Part shown: positions 9,802 through 20,000 of the stretch, piece by piece
How the letters are laid out: every line of letters begins with the position of its first letter
Position numbering within the stretch: position 1 is the first letter of the stretch
Source: Companilactobacillus kimchii DSM 13961 = JCM 10707
GTDB taxonomy: Bacteria; Bacillota; Bacilli; Lactobacillales; Lactobacillaceae
Direction of reading: 5' to 3'
DNA length: 64,000 nucleotides
Assembly (NCBI RefSeq): GCF_001435445.1
Contig: NZ_AZDH01000005.1
Coordinates: 124,001 to 188,000 of the forward strand
Notes under the pieces: model-generated
Seen by the model: only the letters and a program-made list of their open reading frames with translations
What the model was told of the DNA's origin: nothing
Databases searched by the model: none
Translations under genes and position numbers: made by a program

Positions 9802-11034
9802 ATGATGGATAATGAGGAACTTTTAAAATCAGATATTATTGATCGACATGTGCGGCAAGGTTTAGGACTCAGTTGGCTTAACTTTGCAGTTTTATTTTGT
9901 GCCACAATCATAGCCTGTGTGGGTTTGAATATGAATTCGACAGCTGTAGTCATCGGAGCTATGTTGATTTCACCAATTATGGACCCAATCATTGGAATGG
10001 GTTATGGTTTCGGTATTCGTGATACGAAACTGATCCGAAAAGCAGCGACGCTCTATCTAATTGAGTTGGTGGTTGCACTGTTGGCGGCCACGATTTATTT
10101 TTCACTATCGCCAATTAAAGATGCCAGTGATCAAATTATTGCTCGGACGCAACCAGCTATTTGGGACGTTTTAGTGGCCTTCTTCGGTGGTGTTGCCGGG
10201 ATTATCGGTTCCGCCAAGAAAGATCCGGGAAATATTTTACCAGGAGTAGCGATTGCAACAGCATTGATTCCGCCTCTATCAACAGTGGGATATGGATTGA
10301 GTCAATTCAAATGGTCCATTGTTTTCAGTGCTGGATATCTATTTTTGATCAACACTTTTTTCATTGCTTTGGCAACGATGATTTGTACTTTGATTTTTAA
10401 TTTGAGGACCAAAAGAGCAACTGGTATACCTCTTAAAAATCAGATATTGATTATTGCAGCAGCAATTATCATCACTATTCCCAGTTTGATTTCGGCCTCT
10501 ACTTTGGTCAAACAGACCTACAATGAGACCCAATTGACCAGTTTTGTCGATAATGAATTGCCAGGATTGTATGTCGTCAATAAGCAAATCGCTAATGGGA
10601 AAATCAAATTGGTTGTTATCGGCAGTCATTTGAGTCACGCTGAGATAAATAACTTAGACGATAAGTTAAGCGACTATCAATTAGGGAGTTATAAATTACA
10701 ATTTCAACAATTATCTAAAGGAAATTACTTAAGTGTGAATGCCTTTAAGAAGTATGTTGATCAGGAAAAGAATGACAGTACACAGAGTACGGCAACTGAT
10801 AATAGCGATAAGAACTTGTTGAAGCTGAAGCAACAATTAACTAAGAAGTATTCAGATGATATTTCGAAAGTTTATGTTGGTCAATTGGCAAGTAAAACAA
10901 AGAGTAAGGAATCAATTATCTTGATTAAGTTGAATAAAGATAGTGAACCAAAACAGGATGAAGTTAAGAAGTATGCAGAGAATTTAGCCGATAAGTTGGG
11001 GATTGAAGCGACGGTTCACTTTACTTTAGATTAG
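9802..11034 (+). CDS. DUF389 domain membrane protein
   Basis: This ~410-aa protein belongs to the DUF389 (TIGR00341-like) family. The hallmark NFAVLFCATIIACVGLN then STAVVIGAMLISPIMDPIIG (~residues 25-65) is present, followed by further membrane segments to about residue 240. A soluble C-terminal tail with two similar alpha/beta halves follows. I place the start at ATG 9802 (or 9805) because GGGGA lies at 9794-9798; the GTG at 9787 would put the RBS inside the gene. An extended -10 (TG-G-TAAAAT, 9765-9773) precedes it. Function of the family is not established. Confidence 0.85.
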   Translation: MMDNEELLKSDIIDRHVRQGLGLSWLNFAVLFCATIIACVGLNMNSTAVVIGAMLISPIMDPIIGMGYGFGIRDTKLIRKAATLYLIELVVALLAATIYFSLSPIKDASDQIIARTQPAIWDVLVAFFGGVAGIIGSAKKDPGNILPGVAIATALIPPLSTVGYGLSQFKWSIVFSAGYLFLINTFFIALATMICTLIFNLRTKRATGIPLKNQILIIAAAIIITIPSLISASTLVKQTYNETQLTSFVDNELPGLYVVNKQIANGKIKLVVIGSHLSHAEINNLDDKLSDYQLGSYKLQFQQLSKGNYLSVNAFKKYVDQEKNDSTQSTATDNSDKNLLKLKQQLTKKYSDDISKVYVGQLASKTKSKESIILIKLNKDSEPKQDEVKKYAENLADKLGIEATVHFTLD

Positions 11035-11050
11035 AATTTAGGTACTAAAA

Positions 11051-11086
11051 AATGCTTTCGATGATTTTTCATCGAAAGCATTTTTT
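11051..11086. terminator. Strong bidirectional terminator
   Basis: A 14-bp perfect stem (AATGCTTTCGATGA and its complement) with a TTTT loop and flanking A/T tracts. It ends the DUF389 transcript and, from the other side, the orphan IIC transcript after its structured 3' UTR. Confidence 0.92.
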
Positions 11087-11122
11087 ATTGCAAGACAAGA
11101 TAGACATTGTACTTTGCTGAAT

Positions 11123-11250
11123 AGTGGAAATGAGTTCCACAGGACAGATTCCTGTGGTTTGCTACAATATTGGAATCGCCCGTAAAGTACACGTGCAATT
11201 TCAATACTTAGGCAAATCCTCAGAGGCTAACCGCCCCTACTACGCTCTCT
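11123..11250 (-). repeat. Structured 3' UTR repeat, copy A
   Basis: It begins at the stop codon of the IIC gene and runs toward its terminator. Inner stem 11168-11183 / 11191-11206, middle stem GGTTTGC (11156-11162) / GCAAATCC (11212-11219) and a small hairpin CCACAGG / CCTGTGG (11137-11157). It shares CTTAGGCAAATCCTC, GGTTTGCTACA and ACGCTCTCT-type ends with copy B at 26341 while the inner stem bases differ but still pair. No ORF explains it. Confidence 0.7.
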
Positions 11251-12601
11251 ATGCAGCTGCTTCTGCTTCTTGTTCTTGTTTTAATAATCTGTTGTCGTAA
11301 CGTTTGATAAATGGGAACCAAACTACGAATGATACAAGGGCACAGACGATTGAAAGGACAGCACCTCTCCAACTGGCAGTACCGATGAATCCACTCAAAC
11401 CAACTGGTGTAGGCCATGGTTGTTGTGTAATGATCTTAGGAACTAGTTTTGACGTGAAAGCAAAGTAACTGACAAGTCCTGAAACTAGTGGAGCACCCAA
11501 GAATGGAATAAATAGATCAACGTTATAAACGATAGGTAAACCGAATAGTAAAGGTTCATTGATATTGAAGATAGCTGGAACAAGTTCAACTTTACCAATT
11601 TCCTTTAGTTGAGCTGATCTTGAGAAGAATGCTAACCAAATGGCAACACCTAAAGTAGCACCAGAACCACCGATGATAACAAAGGCGTTCAATGGATCAC
11701 CAGCAAAGAAATTGTCGGCACCTTTAGCATTGGCAGCCATATTAGCCAAAATAATTGGTGTGTAGAATGAACTCATGATTGTAGCACCGTGAATACCGAA
11801 CCACCATAGGAAGTGGATAAGGAAGATGATAATCAAGAATCCCCACCATGTGTTTGTAATGTCACTGATAAATGAAAATGGAATGTATAATACCTTGAAT
11901 ATATCTGTTCCGGCAAGAACTAGAGCTAAGTTAAGAACACTGACAACAATAGCAACACAAGCACCAGGAATCAATGAACTGAATGAGTTAGAAACACCAG
12001 CTGGAACTGATTCTGGCATTTTGATTTGCCAGTTGTGTTTAACAGTGAAGCGATAAACTTGAACTGTGATCCAACCAACAACTAAACCTGTAAAAATACC
12101 TACAGCAGCGATTCTTGTAATACCACCAGTAGATACGGCGTAGCCACCACCGATAATGTTATCTGGTTTTAGAGATTGTTGAAATTGAACGACACCGTTC
12201 TTCCAAATTAATTGTGGAACGGTAATGAAGAATGCCATTAAAAACATGAATAGAGCATTTAGTGGAACTAGATTCAAATTCTCTTCTTTTTCATAAATTT
12301 TAGTATAAGAGAATGTAAATTGACCCGCGAAGATCAAAGCCAAAATACCCATTGTGGCGTTATAGCCAGCTTGAAATAAGTTTGAAAAGCGGCCCAAACT
12401 GTTTGCATAGACAGCTGCAAATCCAGGAATTGGAAAGGCTTGGGGTAGAACATTTAAAATAAGAAAAATAGAACCAATAATGGTGAATGGAATAACACTA
12501 TAACCGGCATCCATGATGGCTCTAACAAATCTAGTAGCCGCAAATTTACCGGCAAGGTTAATCATTCGGTCCTTAAAAGAACCTGTACTCTCACTTGACA
12601 T
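11249..12601 (-). CDS. PTS cellobiose-type IIC permease (orphan)
   Basis: This 450-aa lactose/cellobiose-family IIC has about ten hydrophobic segments. It carries the family substrate motif VPAIFNINEPLLFGLPIVYN (~residues 343-362) and HFLWWFGIHGATIM (~263-276). It stands alone with no IIA or IIB next to it, so it must borrow those from elsewhere, possibly from the operon at 3168. A TATAAT on the minus strand with a cre-like site in the promoter lies upstream. GGAGGG precedes the ATG. The stop codon runs directly into structured repeat copy A. Confidence 0.92.
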   Translation of the reverse strand: MSSESTGSFKDRMINLAGKFAATRFVRAIMDAGYSVIPFTIIGSIFLILNVLPQAFPIPGFAAVYANSLGRFSNLFQAGYNATMGILALIFAGQFTFSYTKIYEKEENLNLVPLNALFMFLMAFFITVPQLIWKNGVVQFQQSLKPDNIIGGGYAVSTGGITRIAAVGIFTGLVVGWITVQVYRFTVKHNWQIKMPESVPAGVSNSFSSLIPGACVAIVVSVLNLALVLAGTDIFKVLYIPFSFISDITNTWWGFLIIIFLIHFLWWFGIHGATIMSSFYTPIILANMAANAKGADNFFAGDPLNAFVIIGGSGATLGVAIWLAFFSRSAQLKEIGKVELVPAIFNINEPLLFGLPIVYNVDLFIPFLGAPLVSGLVSYFAFTSKLVPKIITQQPWPTPVGLSGFIGTASWRGAVLSIVCALVSFVVWFPFIKRYDNRLLKQEQEAEAAA

Positions 12602-12630
12602 AAAAATCCCTCCTTCAAAAAGTTACATTC

Positions 12631-12669
12631 ATTATACTAATGCAAACGGTTTCAAATGTAAACCGGTTT
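12631..12669 (-). promoter_or_regulatory. Promoter with cre-like site and second palindrome for the orphan IIC
   Basis: Minus-strand -10 TATAAT is at 12631-12636. TGCAAACGGTTTCA (12641-12654) matches the cre consensus at all but one position and lies in the promoter spacer. AAACCGGTTT (12660-12669) is a perfect palindrome with the CG centre typical of LacI-family operators. Catabolite repression, and perhaps a sugar-specific LacI repressor, are likely. Confidence 0.7.
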
Positions 12670-12785
12670 TGAGAATAAAATCAATAAAAAATCCCTCATA
12701 CTCCAATTGTATCAGGATGTCAAGACTCATTCGAATCTCTTTCAAAATGAAATTGGTATACCTTTGGTAATCGGAATTTTATATG

Positions 12786-12820
12786 AAAAAACTTCTATAC
12801 TTTTTTGACAGTGTAGAAGT
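12786..12820 (-). terminator. Possible terminator or attenuator hairpin
   Basis: ACTTCTATAC (12791-12800) pairs with GTGTAGAAGT (12811-12820). On the minus strand the hairpin is followed by a run of Ts, so it could end RNAs coming from the right before the IIC promoter. On the plus strand pairing is complete with one wobble but there is no T tract. Confidence 0.45.
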
Positions 12821-12882
12821 TTCTCGAATGTATATTTGAATTATTTTATTTATCGATAATATTTATAATAAAAAAGAGGACA

Positions 12883-12978
12883 AAAAAAGCGCTAGGTGAC
12901 CACACCCAACGCTTCTTTGGATACAAGATAACCGAGAATAGTTATCTATAAATGCTGTATCAACTTAAGTATAGCAGA
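12883..12978 (-). ncRNA. Candidate small RNA with intrinsic terminator
   Basis: On the minus strand TATAAT (12979-12984) is followed by ~90 nt with no ORF. It holds a 7-bp hairpin (AGATAAC / GTTATCT, 12927-12948) and a 12-bp terminator stem (12888-12899 / 12904-12915) followed by seven Ts. The terminator stem pairs completely only on the minus strand, where two positions become G-U pairs, which sets the orientation. The -35 is weak. It lies in the 505-bp gap between 12602 and 13106. No known RNA family recognised. Confidence 0.4.
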
Positions 12979-13106
12979 TTATATGTAAAAAGGATACTTA
13001 TTTTCATTCAAAACCTATTAATACTTTTTGTATTCTATTACATATTTATTAACTAATTTATTCTGATAGATATATAATTGTAGAAAATAAGTCGGGGGTC
13101 AGAAAT

Positions 13107-13646
13107 ATGGCACGCAAGGTTATTCTATTTATTACACAAACATTAGATGGCTATATTGCCAATTCTGATGGCAAGATTGACTTCTTATGGAATGATAAAT
13201 TTTCAACAGGTAGTGTTGTAGACCGTGAGTATGAAAAATTATCCAAACGGGTTAATACTGTTATCATGGGTCGACATACATATAACCAAATCGTCAATGG
13301 CATGTCGCCCAATGATTATCCATATGCCGGCTATGAAAATTATGTGATGACAACACATCCATTGCCAGATGAAGATAATATTCACTTCGTTAATGGCGAA
13401 GTGGCAAAATTAGTCAGTGACTTAAAGGCTAAATCATCCAAAGGTGATATTTGGATCATCGGTGGTAGCAACGTGATAGCACCACTAGTGAATGCTGATC
13501 TAATTGATATCTATCATATTGGCATTGTACCTATTATATTAGGTAAGGGAATTCCACTATTTTCTGACCGGGTTGTTCCTAAAGAATTGAGTTTGGAATC
13601 TGTAAAAAAAGTGAATGAGATTGTGTATGTTGAATATTCTCGTTAG
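13107..13646 (+). CDS. Dihydrofolate reductase / RibD C-terminal family protein
   Basis: This 179-aa protein has the DHFR-like fold of RibD C-terminal domain proteins: VILFITQTLDGYIA at the start, NTVIMGRHTYNQI (~residues 49-61), IWIIGGSNVIAPLV (~113-126, NADPH-binding GG) and IVPIILGKGIPLF. Members are NADPH-dependent reductases, mostly of unknown substrate; this is not the essential folate enzyme. GGGGG precedes the ATG. Single gene with its own flanking non-coding DNA. Confidence 0.85.
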   Translation: MARKVILFITQTLDGYIANSDGKIDFLWNDKFSTGSVVDREYEKLSKRVNTVIMGRHTYNQIVNGMSPNDYPYAGYENYVMTTHPLPDEDNIHFVNGEVAKLVSDLKAKSSKGDIWIIGGSNVIAPLVNADLIDIYHIGIVPIILGKGIPLFSDRVVPKELSLESVKKVNEIVYVEYSR

Positions 13647-13857
13647 AAATTAAAAGGATGTTATAAAATATAATCAGTACAAGGCTTATTTAATATTATG
13701 AAAATTAATTTTGAACATTTTACTCTAAGAATATTTATATAAAGTGTTTTAAAGACCAATCTGAAAAACGCTTAGTCTAAGGACTGCTTTCTAGTTATAT
13801 TCCCTTTAAGAATAATAATTCATAAATTTTTGGTAAGGAATTTAATATATTAAATAT
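13647..13857. other. Non-coding stretch after the RibD/DHFR-family gene
   Basis: About 210 bp of very AT-rich DNA lie between the stop codon and the terminator at 13865. No ORF with an RBS and no clear repeat was seen. A small RNA ending at that terminator is possible, but no convincing promoter supports it. Confidence 0.4.
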
Positions 13858-13864
13858 AAAAAAA

Positions 13865-13904
13865 GAGTATCTTCATTTATAAGTGGTGAAGATACTCTTT
13901 TTTT
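13865..13904 (+). terminator. Intrinsic terminator
   Basis: Stem GAGTATCTTCA / TGAAGATACTC with an 11-base loop, followed by a long T run. It insulates the first giant surface-protein gene. Confidence 0.88.
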
Positions 13905-13973
13905 GGCCTATAATAAAGTCAATTGTTACATATAAATTTATTTAATTTTTATAAAAACAAATTTTTTGTGGTG

Positions 13974-14022
13974 TTAAACTTTAAATTATTAGGTAGAAAG
14001 CTCATCTAAGGTGGAGGGGTTT
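13974..14022 (+). promoter_or_regulatory. 5' leader of giant gene 1, shared with giant gene 2
   Basis: A TTAAA-rich block ending in TTATTAGG, then CTCATCTAA and GGTGGAGGGG with the ATG six bases on. The leader of the second giant gene (32155-32212) has the same order: TTTAAGTTATTAAG, CTCGTC, GGAGGGG. The very strong RBS suggests high expression. Confidence 0.55.
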
Positions 14023-14025
14023 TAA

Positions 14026-17000
14026 ATGAAAAGAAATGTTAAATATGTAGGGGGAGCAGTTGCGGCTGCTCTATTAGCTGCGGGGGCTCCTATTGCAATC
14101 CCCACGTTGGTTGCTGAGGCTGATTTAACAACTGATACTAGCGAAATTACTAAAAATCCTAAAGATTTGCCGATAACGACATTTCTCAATGATTTTATGG
14201 ACCAATTTAGTAGTCAGTATGTTTCTAATACACAGGTGTTTGTAGCTGCATTGAAGCAAAAGCTTCCTTATATAAAGAATAATCAGTATTCTTATTTTGA
14301 TTCAACTAATCCAGCTCATATATTGGATTTACAGAATGACCCCGCTATTGAGATGTTAAAAAGTAAACCAATTAGTTTTCCTCTTGAGGATCCGATTAGT
14401 AAAAAATATTACTACCGTGATGTCTTGGGGTCATTAACATTAACTGATGGCAATGGAAATCAAATCATGCTTCGTAGTGGTGATGACTACGAAAAAGCTA
14501 TTCAAGAATTCACTGATAATGAAATTAAATTTCCCATTAGTGTAGAGATCAAATTTGTTTCATCGACTAATGCTGCTGATGGATACGGAAACTATAACCC
14601 ACCATCATTGGAAACACCAGGGGTTACATCTGATATGACTTATAAGAAAATTTCCGTTTCTATGAGTAGGTTTGATGTAACTGAAGATGATACCACTCCA
14701 ATGGTGACAGCCGGAACTTCTTTAACAGATCCGGCTTTAACAAATAATAAAAATGCATTCAAAGTAACTGATAAGTACGCTGATACCGCAGGTGACGGTG
14801 CTAGAACTCCCGTTTATGGTAAAAGTCTATTTGCTGGTACAAGTGACGGTAAAACGGCGGCCATTTCTTATGCTAAGTCTGTACAATTTAAACCAGATTC
14901 TACAAGTAGTGGTGATGTTTCTTCTGATGTTCTTAATTCTAGCGGCCAAATTTTGAAAGCTGGCAAATATTATCAGACTGTTTCTTACAAGCTGGATAAT
15001 GGTAATGATGCAGCGATTGAAGCAATGTTAAAGGGTACAGAAGATCCAGAAACTTCGCAGAAAGTTAGTCTCTATAAAGTTTTTGCTAACGGAAATAACA
15101 CTGAATTAAAAGATGGAACAGACTTTGTATACAACCAAAGTGCTGGAATGATCACATTTATTCGTCCTATTGAGGTTACCGATACGGTTAAGCCAATTTT
15201 GGAGTCTCCAACGATGTCTGTAGGTGATTTGACTAATTCAGCAATTTTAACGAACACTACTAACGATTACTTAACGGATGATACTGGTCAAAAAATTCCA
15301 ATTGATGATGTGAAATTTGACGATACCTATTACACGGATAAGAGTGCTACAACAACAGCAACTGATTTAGTAACGGATGGCAAATTCACTAAGACCGGAA
15401 CATTTTATCGTAAGGTAACGTTTACATTGTCCGGCGGAGAAGCACAATATATTACTAATAATAACGGTGCAGTTGATACTGGAACTAACACACTTACTTA
15501 TGTTCAACCAGTGACAATTAAAGATGGTGTAACTGAAAGTGCTGATACACCAAGTGTTAATGTAGGGGATAAAGTTTCCGCATCTGTAACGACAGGTAAC
15601 ACATTGTCTAATAATGCAGGTTCTTTAATTGATATAACAAAAGATGATTCTACAAAGGGAATTTATAAAGGTGTCAGTTTTGGCTCAGATTATTACAATA
15701 TCGGTACTTCTACAGAGGATATTTTAAATAATAATAAAAACGCTACTCCTGTAAGTGGTGTAGTTGATGATGGTTCTTTTGCTAAAGAAGGAGACTATTT
15801 GCGTACGATTACTTTCTATCTTGTTGATAGTGCTATAGATACCAATAATTTTGGAACTGATAGTACGACTTATAAGACAGATGTTACTAATAATACTGTA
15901 ACTTATGTTCAAAAGGTACATGTTGGTCCACTTAGTTCAGTGAATGTTAACTATGGTTCTGTAAAATTGATGACGGGTGCAGCTACAGATGATCCAACAT
16001 TAGTAAGTACTGACGGCGATACCTTAACATTTGGCACAGATAAGACTAATTTGATTGATACTACTAAAGGCAGTAATAAAAACGGAATTGATTTTGGTCA
16101 ACAATATTTCAAAACATTAAGTAATGGTAAATTAAGTGACCCAGTGACTGACTTTAGTGAAACTGGAACTTATTATCGTACAATCAAGTTTTATGTAAAT
16201 AAAGATGTTGGTTCAATCAATTTCAATGGAACAACAGGAACTACAGATTCTAGTGACAATAGTGTCACTTTTATTCAGACTATTAACGTTCAAGAAGTCA
16301 ATGTTAAGCCTATTATTCCAGATCTTGATCTACAGGTTGGAGTAAAACCCGCAACAAGTGAAGACTTGAAGTTGACAATTTCTGGTGAATCAATAAGTAA
16401 AAGTTATACGAAGGATAGTGTATATTACACCAGTTTAGAAGATGCTGAAAACAAATCAGGAGCCATCGATGATCCAAATGATAAATACAGTTATACTGCA
16501 AATACCACAAATATTCCTTATTATTACAGATATGTAACATTCACTTTAAAGGATGGGTTACAAGCAAGTGATTATAAATTTCCAGATGTAAATGGTGTAC
16601 CTGCCATTATTAGCTCTGATGGCAAAAGTGTCACATATCTACAAAGGGTTAATGTGGAGAGCACGCTTGTTAAGGCAGTGCTTTCTGATAGTATTTCCTT
16701 ACCAATTTATACCAATGCGGGGCCAAATCCATTTCTTTGGGACAATGAATTGTCTGATAGTGGAGATACCAAATATGCGGCATACTTAGGTGTATATCCT
16801 AATTTCGATGCTGATACCCCTCTTGTAAATCCAGAGACAAGTAGTACTCCAGATAGGAACAAAACCTTACTGGGGCATATTTACTATGATTCTGCTGCGG
16901 ATGCACTTGCTGATGGTGAAGCTGCAGATGGGTGGACCTTTGCTGAAGAGCAAGAAGATGATTTTGTAGTTCCTGATGGTGAGGGAACTATATATAGAGA

Positions 17001-20000
17001 TGTTCCGAATTCAGGCAGATTCGAATTTACTAAAGTTCAAGATTATTACCGTAAAGTATCGTTCAAATTAGATGGGCCAGCGAGTTCTTATGTGTTCGAT
17101 GGTACTGAAGGTAAAGATTATATAATTAGTGCTGATGGAAAAATAGTTACTTTTGCTCAAGTGATTCATGTAACAGGTGATGAGGCTACGGCCTATATGG
17201 AAGATAAAGTATCTTATAATTATGCAGACTATAAAAACAATGATATGCCTTCTGATGCATATTTGTATTTAGGAGATGACGAGAACAAGAAAATTAGTGA
17301 TGGTAATGCATCAAATCAACTGTATGCTACAGCAGATAATGCTGAGACCAAGTCGGACCCTGTAACAAATGTAGAAGGAGGAGAAGCCTACTATCGTGTT
17401 GTTACTTTAGATGGTAATAGGAAATATGATCTTTATAACAATAATAGCGATAACCCAGTAAATGGTTATGCTCCAATAATTGATGGTAATACTGATACCA
17501 TTAGTTATATTCAAGAAGTGTATATAAATCCATTACCTGTACAACATCTCACATTGAATATAGATTCAGCCATAGCCGACAAGGGTGAGGATATGAAGAT
17601 GGCGATAGATGGTAATAACAACATTACTATTGGTGGAGAAGGTTATAAGATGGTATCTGTAACTGACGGTGATGTCTCTGTTACTGTTGCTGTACCTGTA
17701 CCTGATGATGGAAAAAACCTCACTTTTTATGCTAGTCAGAAAGATGCATTAGACGGTGAAAATCCCGTATCTGAAAAAACTTTCGAAATGGGCAAAACTT
17801 ATTATTTACCAATTAATGCCCCACTTATTGGTGGGAATGACGTAAATTATGTATGGCCTGGAGTTGAAGGCGAAGATTATAAATTTAGAACTGTTAAGAT
17901 ATCAGGCGCTTCCACTAATGTAGCTACTTATGTTCAAAAATTTGAGGTTACTGATAATACAGTTCAGGCAACAGTTCCAGATATAAATATTCCTTCGGGT
18001 ACCAAAGCATCAGCAATAGATAACGATGAAGATAATATTACCTTTATGTTAACGGGTACAAATAAGTCTGTAGTTGATCAGGACAATTTGGAACTCTATC
18101 CAGATAGTAGTGGGAAGTTACCTCAATATTATCTAAATAAAGAGGATGCAATCGCAGCTGGAAAAGGATTTTTAAAGGGCGAATCAGAATTTACCGATTC
18201 CAATCTGGGTGCCAGTCGTGTATTTTCTGATCTAGGGTCTTATTATCGTTTAATAGCGTTTTTGGACGCTGGAGATCATACTTTCAATGATGCTGTAACT
18301 GGTCAACCTGCTATAAAAGGTATCAATGGTTCTGGAAATATTATTGTGTTTTTACAAAGAATTAATGTAACTGGACAACCCAAGGAAACGTCAGATAAAG
18401 TTTCTTCAAGTGTCGGAAGCAATGTTAGTGATGCCGGCATAGGTAACGCTACTTCTTTGACTATAGATGGGAAGTCTATTGTAGATGGAACACCAGAGGC
18501 TGGTAGTGATTATTATGCTGTTGCTGATAATAAGTCAACTGACATTTTAAATGGAGAAGGAAAAACTACTGAAGACGTTACTGATGGAACTAGATTCACT
18601 AAGACAGGTGATTACTATCGCGTAATCAAATTTAAGTTGAATTCTGATATTAACACCGATTACTATACTTTTACTGATGGTAAGGTATCCAGTGACACTG
18701 ATGGTAATAAATATGTCGAATATGTTCAAGAAGTTGACATCATCCCTAAAGCAACTGTTAATATAACGAACTTGCATGTAAGTACCGGATCTTCAACAAC
18801 CATCACGGATACAACGGATGACAGTATTGTCGATAGTTCTAATACTTCTTTAATCGATAATCCTAAAAACGATATTACATTTGGTAACGTCTATTACACT
18901 GATGCTAAAGCAGCACTAAATGAATCTACAGATAAGATTGCGAATGTAGGTTCAACTTTCACAGCTGAAGGAACGTACTATCGTCGAATTACATTCAAAT
19001 TGAATGCTGACGCAAGTAATTATACGTTTACTGATTTAGTAAATGGTGTCGGTCATGTTGAGAATGGCAATGAAATAACCTTTGTTCAGTCTGTAACCGT
19101 TACAGCCGGTAATATTAATGATATTATTGGAACAGGAACAAGAGAGGTTGGGGAAAGTTTGCCTGCTAATGATAGTTTAGGCACTGAAAATGACTTGACT
19201 CTTGATAACGGAGGGGACTCGATAATGACTGGCGTTACATTTGGCGACAAATATTACAGTAAAAAAGCTGATGCAGTGAATAGTACTACCGGAGCAGGAC
19301 AAGATAAAGTTTCTGCTGCTGGAACATATTATCGTACAATAACCTTCGCATTAAAGAATCCTGCTAGTTCATATAAATTTGATGGAAAATCAGGGGAAGA
19401 TTATCTAGTTAGTGAAGACGGTAAGAATGTTACATTTGCTCAACCAATCAATGTTGGAAAAGCTTCTGCAATTCCTTCTGTTAAAGATTTGGATATAGTA
19501 GCAAAAACATCGACTGAAGATCCTTTTGTAACTGAAAATAATAAATATGTATTGACAGGAGCTACATTTGATCATGTCGGAAAGATTTACTATGGTTCAC
19601 GAGATGGTGCAAAGAAGCTAGAATCGACAGATATAGTAACTACTGCTGCAACAGATGGATTCTTTAATGAAGGAAATTACTATCGTTTGCTGTACTTCAC
19701 AGTTGGCGATGATTTCTTCAACAATTATGAGCTAAAGGATGATAATCTGCAGCAACTTGATAATCATACGGTGGTTTATGCTCAACCAGTAAATGTTAGT
19801 CATTCCACTGCAGTAACAAAGCCTGAAATTACTAATGGAAAGGTAATTGTCGATAATGGTATTAATACTGTTCAGTCTGGAGTAAATAAATTATTAGATA
19901 GCAAGAACGTGGTAATTTCAGAAAATCCAAGCTTTGGGTCAGATTATTATGATAATTATGACGATGTTTTTGCCACTGATGCCACAAAGTCAACAGATGT

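Noticed and set aside
10161-10638. Alternative-frame ORFs inside the DUF389 gene
   Set aside because: The DUF389 frame has membrane segments, an RBS and a terminator; the others are shadows.
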